8,113 bases of DNA from Phycisphaerae bacterium. GTDB lineage: Bacteria > Planctomycetota > Phycisphaerae > Sedimentisphaerales > Anaerobacaceae. Shown here one piece after another: positions 4,458 to 8,113 of the stretch. Numbering within the stretch: position 1 is the first letter of the stretch; each line of letters opens with the position of its first letter. The position numbers and the translations under genes were made by a program. The notes under the pieces were generated by a model. That model worked only from the letters and a program-made list of their open reading frames with translations. It did not search any database and was not told where the DNA came from. The DNA lies in assembly GCA_030609625.1 (NCBI GenBank), contig JAUWBX010000057.1:1-8113 (forward strand). Reading direction: 5' to 3'.

Positions 4458-6236
4458 TCAAGACACTCCTGACGGATGCAACTGTTTTATGTGTTCGTCA
4501 ATCGTATCTCTTATTTTTGCGACTTTGGTTACAAATTCATGCGGGATATATTTTGCCCTTGCAATTTCCTCACGGACGGGCAGTTTAAAGATTTCAGCGG
4601 TTTCAACCCCGGTCTCAATAGCAGCGAGGGCCTGCTTGTGGAAATGCAGGATGGTTTTTAACATTTCGTATTGTTTGTCCATCGAAGTGTAAGTATCAAC
4701 TTCATGGAATGCGTTCTGGTGCAGGAAGTCCTCACGGATGGACCTGGATGTCTCAAGCGCGAGTCTGTCTTGCGGTGACAGGGCCTCCGCACCGACCAGC
4801 CGAACAATCTCAAGAAGCTCGGCTTCCTGCTCCAGCAAACTCATCGCCTGGGTGGTCAACTCTTCCATTTCCAAGCCCTGGTCCTTATCTTCGAAGCACT
4901 CCCTGAGATATTGCTTATAAAAACTGTATGAGGTGAGCCAGTCAATCGCCGGAAAGTGTCTCTGATAAGCAAGCTCACCTTTGAGTGACCAGAATACCTT
5001 GACCACGTGCAATGTCGCCTGCACAACAGAATCGGACAAGTCACCGCCCGGCGGGCTTACCGCACCGATAATCGACAAGGCGCCCTCTCGTTCTGGACTG
5101 CCGCAGCACTTGGCCCGGCCGGCCCTTTCATAAAACGCTGCAATTCGTGCCGCTAAATAGGCGGGGTAACCTTCCTCGGCGGGCATCTCTTCCAGCCGGG
5201 TCGATATCTCACGCATCGCTTCAGCCCATCGGCTTGTGCTGTCAGCCATCAGGGCCACGACATAACCCATATCGCGGAAATACTCAGCTATGGTAATGCC
5301 CGTATAGACGGAGGCCTCCCTTGCTGCCACGGGCATATTCGATGTGTTTGCAATCAGCACCGAGCGCCGCATTAACGGCTCGCCGCTGCGAGGGTCCTTT
5401 AATTCCGGAAACTCCGTCAAGACATCGGTCATCTCATTGCCTCGCTCACCACAGCCGACGTAAACCACTATATCGGCATCGACCCACTTGGCTAATTGAT
5501 GCTGAACGACTGTTTTTCCGGTTCCAAACGGCCCCGGCACACAGGCCGTCCCGCCCTTGGCTATCGGGAAAAAGGTGTCGATAACCCGCTGACCCGTAAC
5601 GAGAACCTGATTCGGTGCGAGCCGTTTTATTGTCTGCCTGGGGTTGCGGACAGGCCATTCCTGCATCAATTTCAACTCGGTCTCGGTTCGGTCGTCAGCA
5701 ACGACGACCCCTATCGTTTCAACGACCGTGTAATCGCCTTCGCTTATTCTTTGAAGAGTTCCCTCAACGCCAAACGGCACCATAATTTTGTGCTCAACAA
5801 GCGTAGTTTCCTGGATCTTGCCTATGATATCTCCCGGGCCGACCTTCGTTCCATCGGCTACTGTCGGTATGAAGTGCCATTTTTTTTCCCTGTTGATGCC
5901 GGGCAGCGCACTGCCTCTGCTCATAAATTCGCCTTCGAGCTCTACAAGTGAGTTTAGCGGCCTTTGGATACCGTCATAAATGCTTTCAATCAGACCGGGG
6001 CCTAACTCAACACTCAAAGGCGCCTCGGTGTCAACAACGGGTTCGCCCGGGCCTATACCGGTGGTCTCTTCATAGACCTGAATCGAGGCCAAATCGCCGT
6101 GCAGCTCCACGATTTCGCCTATGATGTTCAATTCGCTCACGCGGACAACATCATACATTCGCGCACCGGCCATACCTTCAGCAACAACAACAGGCCCTGC
6201 GACTTTTACTATCCTGCCTTGTTTCGTTTCGCTCAT
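4458..6236 (-). CDS. atpA: V-type ATP synthase subunit A (catalytic)
   Basis: A 592-residue catalytic subunit, the typical length for V/A-type A with its extra 'non-homologous' insertion (roughly residues 100-200). It couples ATP hydrolysis or synthesis in the head to ion movement in the membrane sector. The P-loop is GPFGTGKT (235-242), followed by the catalytic glutamate in GCGERGNEM (E264). Further signatures are ADSTSRWAEAMREIS, MPAEEGYPAYLAARI, FYERAGR and VSPPGGDLSD. The ATG at 6234-6236 is preferred because GAAGG (6246-6250) lies 9 nt upstream. A TTG two codons earlier (6242) would sit only 3 nt from it. It starts 15 nt after the atpF stop, so the two are closely coupled. The P-loop has Thr where many relatives have Ser or Ala, a harmless variation. 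Confidence 0.98.
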   Translation of the reverse strand: MSETKQGRIVKVAGPVVVAEGMAGARMYDVVRVSELNIIGEIVELHGDLASIQVYEETTGIGPGEPVVDTEAPLSVELGPGLIESIYDGIQRPLNSLVELEGEFMSRGSALPGINREKKWHFIPTVADGTKVGPGDIIGKIQETTLVEHKIMVPFGVEGTLQRISEGDYTVVETIGVVVADDRTETELKLMQEWPVRNPRQTIKRLAPNQVLVTGQRVIDTFFPIAKGGTACVPGPFGTGKTVVQHQLAKWVDADIVVYVGCGERGNEMTDVLTEFPELKDPRSGEPLMRRSVLIANTSNMPVAAREASVYTGITIAEYFRDMGYVVALMADSTSRWAEAMREISTRLEEMPAEEGYPAYLAARIAAFYERAGRAKCCGSPEREGALSIIGAVSPPGGDLSDSVVQATLHVVKVFWSLKGELAYQRHFPAIDWLTSYSFYKQYLRECFEDKDQGLEMEELTTQAMSLLEQEAELLEIVRLVGAEALSPQDRLALETSRSIREDFLHQNAFHEVDTYTSMDKQYEMLKTILHFHKQALAAIETGVETAEIFKLPVREEIARAKYIPHEFVTKVAKIRDTIDEHIKQLHPSGVS

Positions 6237-6251
6237 TATCAAAAACCTTCT

Positions 6252-6575
6252 TTAATTGTTTTGTAAAATGTTAATACCCGTAGCCATTTTGAGCACTTCT
6301 CCGAGGGCCTGGGTTGCAAAACCCTCGGATTCGGTAGTAAACGGCACAACCATAATACAGGGGGTTGGCATACCCTCGTAAGCCGAGAAAACTTCGTCAG
6401 CCGCCGGGGCGATATTCTCGGCGACTACTACGAGCGCATACTTTTCGCTGATTATCTTCTTTGCGCTCTCGGCAATATCACCGGCCGTCAGGCCCACCGG
6501 GTACGTATCTACTCCGAGTGCCGAAAACGGCATCACAAAATCAGTACCACCTAAAACTGCTATTTTACCTTCCAT
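6252..6575 (-). CDS. atpF: V-type ATP synthase subunit F (central shaft)
   Basis: A 107-residue protein of the length and position expected for subunit F (called G in Enterococcus), directly upstream of atpA. F binds the D coiled coil and forms the lower rotor shaft with it, with a regulatory effect on ATP hydrolysis in some relatives. Visible features are the N-terminal strand KIAVLGGTDFVMPFSALGV followed by DTYPV, a helix with AESAKKIISEKYALVVVAE, and a C-terminal segment FATQALGEVLKMATGINIL. These correspond to the Rossmann-like fold of the family. LGG replaces the more usual IGD near the start, so the sequence is somewhat divergent. The ATG at 6573-6575 lacks a full Shine-Dalgarno sequence; ATACGAG lies 9 nt upstream, as in atpD. 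The stop codon lies beside the atpA ribosome site. Confidence 0.9.
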   Translation of the reverse strand: MEGKIAVLGGTDFVMPFSALGVDTYPVGLTAGDIAESAKKIISEKYALVVVAENIAPAADEVFSAYEGMPTPCIMVVPFTTESEGFATQALGEVLKMATGINILQNN

Positions 6576-6584
6576 TTTTTGTGT

Positions 6585-6591
6585 CTCGTAT
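6585..6591 (-). promoter_or_regulatory. Weak ribosome binding site of atpF (ATACGAG)
   Basis: The minus strand carries ATACGAG ending 9 nt before the atpF ATG, identical in sequence and spacing to the site upstream of atpD. It abuts the TATCAGG word array. Confidence 0.4.
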
Positions 6592-6660
6592 TTCAGGCTA
6601 CCAGAGTATCAGGCTACCAGGCAGTGGATATCAGGCCATCCGGACACCAGGCGAATCCTC
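6591..6660. repeat. 8-bp word array, TATCAGGC orientation
   Basis: In phase on the plus strand: TTTCAGGC, TACCAGAG, TATCAGGC, TACCAGGC, a 6-bp unit AGTGGA, then TATCAGGC, CATCCGGA, CACCAGGC, GAATCCTC. Five units keep CAGGC. The array begins at the atpF start signal and is followed by an array of the same word in reverse orientation. Confidence 0.65.
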
Positions 6661-6680
6661 CTGATTTTGCGTTAGTTTTT

Positions 6681-6743
6681 CCTGATACCCTGATAACTGA
6701 TATTCTACCACCTGATTTCCTGATGTCCCAACAATCCTGTTTC
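6681..6743. repeat. 8-bp word array, reverse orientation (CCTGATAN)
   Basis: The units CCTGATAC, CCTGATAA, CTGATATT, then CTACCA, CCTGATTT, CCTGATGT, a spacer and CCTGTTTC are the complement of the TATCAGG word found at 6591-6660. The two blocks therefore face each other across a 20-bp gap and can pair imperfectly into a long hairpin. The array ends 14 bp before the tlpA stop codon. Confidence 0.6.
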
Positions 6744-6757
6744 GTCATTCCTTAGCT

Positions 6758-7411
6758 CTATAGTTTGGCCTCTGCCAGAAGGGCTTTGATGTCCGCTTCA
6801 AACACGGCCTTGTCTCGATAACCCACATATTTTTGCCGGATATTGCCTGCCGAGTCGATGACGAAGGTAGTCGGTATGCCCGTAATGCCGCCGTACGCTT
6901 TATCGACCTGGCCATCGGTCATCAGAATCGGATAGTTGACCCGATACTTCTGGGCAAACGATTTGACAACGCTAACGCCTTGACGGTCTAAAGAAATTCC
7001 CACCATTGCAAAACCCCGGTCCTTATATTGTTCGTAAAGCTCGATGAAATGTGGAATCTCCACCACGCAGGGTGGACACCAGGTCGCCCAGAAGTCGAGG
7101 ACAACCACCTTGCCCTGGAAGTCTGAGAGGCTGACCGGTTTACCTTTCAAATCCTGTAATGTAAAGGAAGGTGCGGTTTTGGCGCCGGGGCCTGGCGGGG
7201 TTTTGTCGCCAGGTGGTTTTGTTGTTTTTTCTTCAGCCTTAACCTCGGCTTGCTCAGCTTGCTGCTGTGGTTCAGGTTCTTTCTTCCTACATCCGGCAGC
7301 GATAAACGTTAATACCAAAAGTAAGCAGAATAGTTGAGGTCTATTAAAAAATAGATTCCTCGACTCCGCTGCGCTCCGCTCGGAATGACGGTTTGGCTGG
7401 TTCGTTTTCAT
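6758..7411 (-). CDS. TlpA/ResA-type thioredoxin-like lipoprotein
   Basis: A 217-residue predicted lipoprotein with a TlpA-like thioredoxin domain, presumably acting as a thiol-disulfide reductant at the outer face of the inner membrane. A hydrophobic segment (about 27-40) ends in the lipobox AAGC, with Cys41 as the lipid site. Residues 42-80 are a Pro/Glu/Lys-rich linker. The domain follows: SFTLQDLKGKPVSLSDF (82-98), VVLDFWATWCPPC with redox cysteines 112 and 115, and the cis-proline loop GIPTTF (P180). The ATG at 7409-7411 is backed by AGGAG (7421-7425) at 9-nt spacing. Residues 8-24 (RHSERSAAESRNLFFNR) are encoded by a dispersed palindromic repeat, giving an unusually long n-region. The gene sits between atpC and atpF, which are normally adjacent, with repeat-filled spacers on both sides. 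No substrate can be named. Confidence 0.93.
   Translation of the reverse strand: MKTNQPNRHSERSAAESRNLFFNRPQLFCLLLVLTFIAAGCRKKEPEPQQQAEQAEVKAEEKTTKPPGDKTPPGPGAKTAPSFTLQDLKGKPVSLSDFQGKVVVLDFWATWCPPCVVEIPHFIELYEQYKDRGFAMVGISLDRQGVSVVKSFAQKYRVNYPILMTDGQVDKAYGGITGIPTTFVIDSAGNIRQKYVGYRDKAVFEADIKALLAEAKL
7340..7389 (-). repeat. Dispersed GTCATTCCGAGCG repeat, copy 2, translated within tlpA
   Basis: Read on the minus strand this is GTCATTCCGAGCG, a GC-rich insert GAGCGCAGCG, then GAGTCGAGGAATCTATT, continuing into an AT-rich mini-palindrome (CTATT/AATAG). Copy 1 at 387-416 matches apart from the insert. Here the repeat lies in frame, encoding residues 8-24 of the TlpA-like lipoprotein. Confidence 0.75.
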
Positions 7412-7425
7412 TTTTAGTTGCTCCT

Positions 7426-7446
7426 ATACTCGATACTCGATTTCTG
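7426..7446. repeat. 7-bp word array (ATACTCG) abutting the tlpA ribosome site
   Basis: ATACTCG occurs twice in tandem (7426-7432, 7433-7439), followed by a degenerate ATTTCTG. It directly adjoins the tlpA AGGAG site (7421-7425). On the minus strand the word is CGAGTAT. Confidence 0.45.
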
Positions 7447-7494
7447 GATTCCTGCTGGAGTTTATCCCGCACTGCGATGCGGGGCAGGAATGAC
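7444..7494. repeat. REP-like element in the atpC-tlpA gap
   Basis: CTGGA is followed by TTCCTGC (7449-7455), pairing with GCAGGAA (7484-7490), then TGAC. Inside, CCCGCA (7466-7471) pairs with TGCGGG (7478-7483), and TGGAGTTTAT (7456-7465) bulges from one side. The CTGGATTCC...GGAATGAC ends match the right half of the element at 2907-2933, so both belong to the same family. Confidence 0.65.
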
Positions 7495-7515
7495 AGAAAG
7501 AAGTTATTCTTTCTG
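7494..7515 (-). repeat. AT-rich hairpin 12 nt after the atpC stop codon
   Basis: CAGAAAGAA (7494-7502) and TTCTTTCTG (7507-7515) form a perfect 9-bp stem with a 4-nt loop. On the atpC transcript it comes directly after the stop codon and runs into the REP-like element. It could mark a processing or attenuation point between atpC and tlpA. A T-run is absent, so I do not call a terminator. Confidence 0.45.
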
Positions 7516-7527
7516 CGCGTTCTCTGT

Positions 7528-8113
7528 TCATCCGCCCAGGCGGTCTAAAATAAGTTTCGTATCCAGATTATTTTTCTTGGCAGTTAATATCAATCTGACA
7601 GTTCGGATTTCATTTTCCTTCATTAGCAAAAAAGCAATAATCGGCTGAGGGCCGGCGGTAATCAGAACCGTCGATTTCAAAAATCCGGTCAAATGCTCAT
7701 CGCACTGCTGCTCAACCCTCAAAAAAGATTTACTCGACGCTAAGTAATTAGCACCCGTATCAACAATTCGATGGTAGGGCGTTACAAAAAACAACGGCCC
7801 CAATGCTTCATAGCCGAGTTCGGCGCCGTGCCTGAATCGCTCTAATTCAATAAAGCCGCCTTCCAAAAAGACATTATCCTGCACCAAAAAAGCTTCGGCT
7901 TCCGCCGTTTTGGTGCGGGACTCGGATTCGATAAATTTGAGTCGAAGCATTGTGCGAATGTTGGTCAGGTCAATCTGTATTCTAAAAAACCCGAGCAGAA
8001 AAACACTTCTTAATCGGCGTGCCTGCCTTAGATTATATTGCGCCTGGACACTATCGATTGCGTAATCAATTCGGCGAATATCTTTTTGTTGATAATAGGC
8101 CAGGACCGCCTGC
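7528..8113 (-). CDS. atpC: V-type ATP synthase subunit C (V0D/AC39 family), 5' end outside window
   Basis: The frame is open from the window edge to a TGA at 7528-7530, giving 194 C-terminal residues of a protein that normally has about 320-350. Subunit C caps the membrane rotor ring and joins it to the D/F shaft. The visible part carries the AC39 family pattern: a repeat-like segment with RRLRSVFLL and RIQIDLTNIRTMLR, later FLEGGFIELERF, and SFLRVEQQCDEHL. The C-terminal signature is GPQPIIAFLLMKENEIRTVRLIL, ending KKNNLDTKLILDRLGG. An internal ATG at 7950 lies within conserved family sequence and is not the start. It is the first gene here in the order C-(tlpA)-F-A-B-D. Subunits E, K and I would be expected further upstream. 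Confidence 0.93.
   Translation of the reverse strand, partial: QAVLAYYQQKDIRRIDYAIDSVQAQYNLRQARRLRSVFLLGFFRIQIDLTNIRTMLRLKFIESESRTKTAEAEAFLVQDNVFLEGGFIELERFRHGAELGYEALGPLFFVTPYHRIVDTGANYLASSKSFLRVEQQCDEHLTGFLKSTVLITAGPQPIIAFLLMKENEIRTVRLILTAKKNNLDTKLILDRLGG

Noticed and set aside
6237..6242. TTG start for atpA two codons upstream
   Set aside because: It would lie only 3 nt from GAAGG; the ATG at 6236 has a 9-nt spacing.
6591..6743. CRISPR array
   Set aside because: Repeats are 8 bp, contiguous and degenerate, with no unique spacers and no cas genes.
7528..7950. A 140-residue stand-alone gene starting at 7950
   Set aside because: The open frame and AC39-family similarity continue upstream to the window edge, so this ATG is internal to atpC.

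Overview
The window carries most of the catalytic half of a V-type (A/V-type) ATPase operon on the minus strand. The host is probably a bacterium with many dispersed palindromic repeats. The layout fits a Planctomycetota/Phycisphaerae-like genome: an HNH/AP2-type protein, REP-like repeats around GTCATTCC/GGAATGAC, and short-word repeats in the spacers. That placement is an inference; no rRNA or other clean taxonomic marker is present.

Plus-strand accessory side (1-1800). The window opens inside a gene whose last 80 codons are an AP2 DNA-binding domain, probably the C-terminus of an HNH homing-type endonuclease. A gene-poor stretch of about 580 bp follows. It holds several REP-like hairpins and a second copy of the AP2 gene's 3' end. 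Next comes a free-standing, visibly AT-richer DUF3800 gene with a plausible sigma70-type promoter. A convergent 322-bp spacer (1801-2122) holds a 28-bp near-perfect palindrome and two arrays of 7-bp words.

Minus-strand operon side (8113 down to 2123). Transcription order is atpC (5' end outside the window), a TlpA-like thioredoxin lipoprotein, atpF, atpA, atpB, atpD. The order C-F-A-B-D is that of Thermus/Enterococcus-type V-ATPase operons, except that the thioredoxin gene sits between C and F. A and B form the catalytic hexamer head, D and F the central rotor shaft, and C links the shaft to the membrane ring. The stalk and membrane subunits (E, G, I, K) are not visible and would lie upstream.

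The most unusual signal is in the spacers. Most gaps of the operon and its flanks contain a degenerate array of a 7- or 8-bp word in strict phase, with a different word in each gap. Examples are TTCACTAA between atpB and atpD, an 8-bp array filling the atpA-atpB gap, TATCAGG arrays in opposite orientations between tlpA and atpF, and ACGCAAT running into the atpD stop codon. Added to this are REP-like palindromes, one of which lies in frame inside the start of tlpA and is translated as part of the signal peptide.
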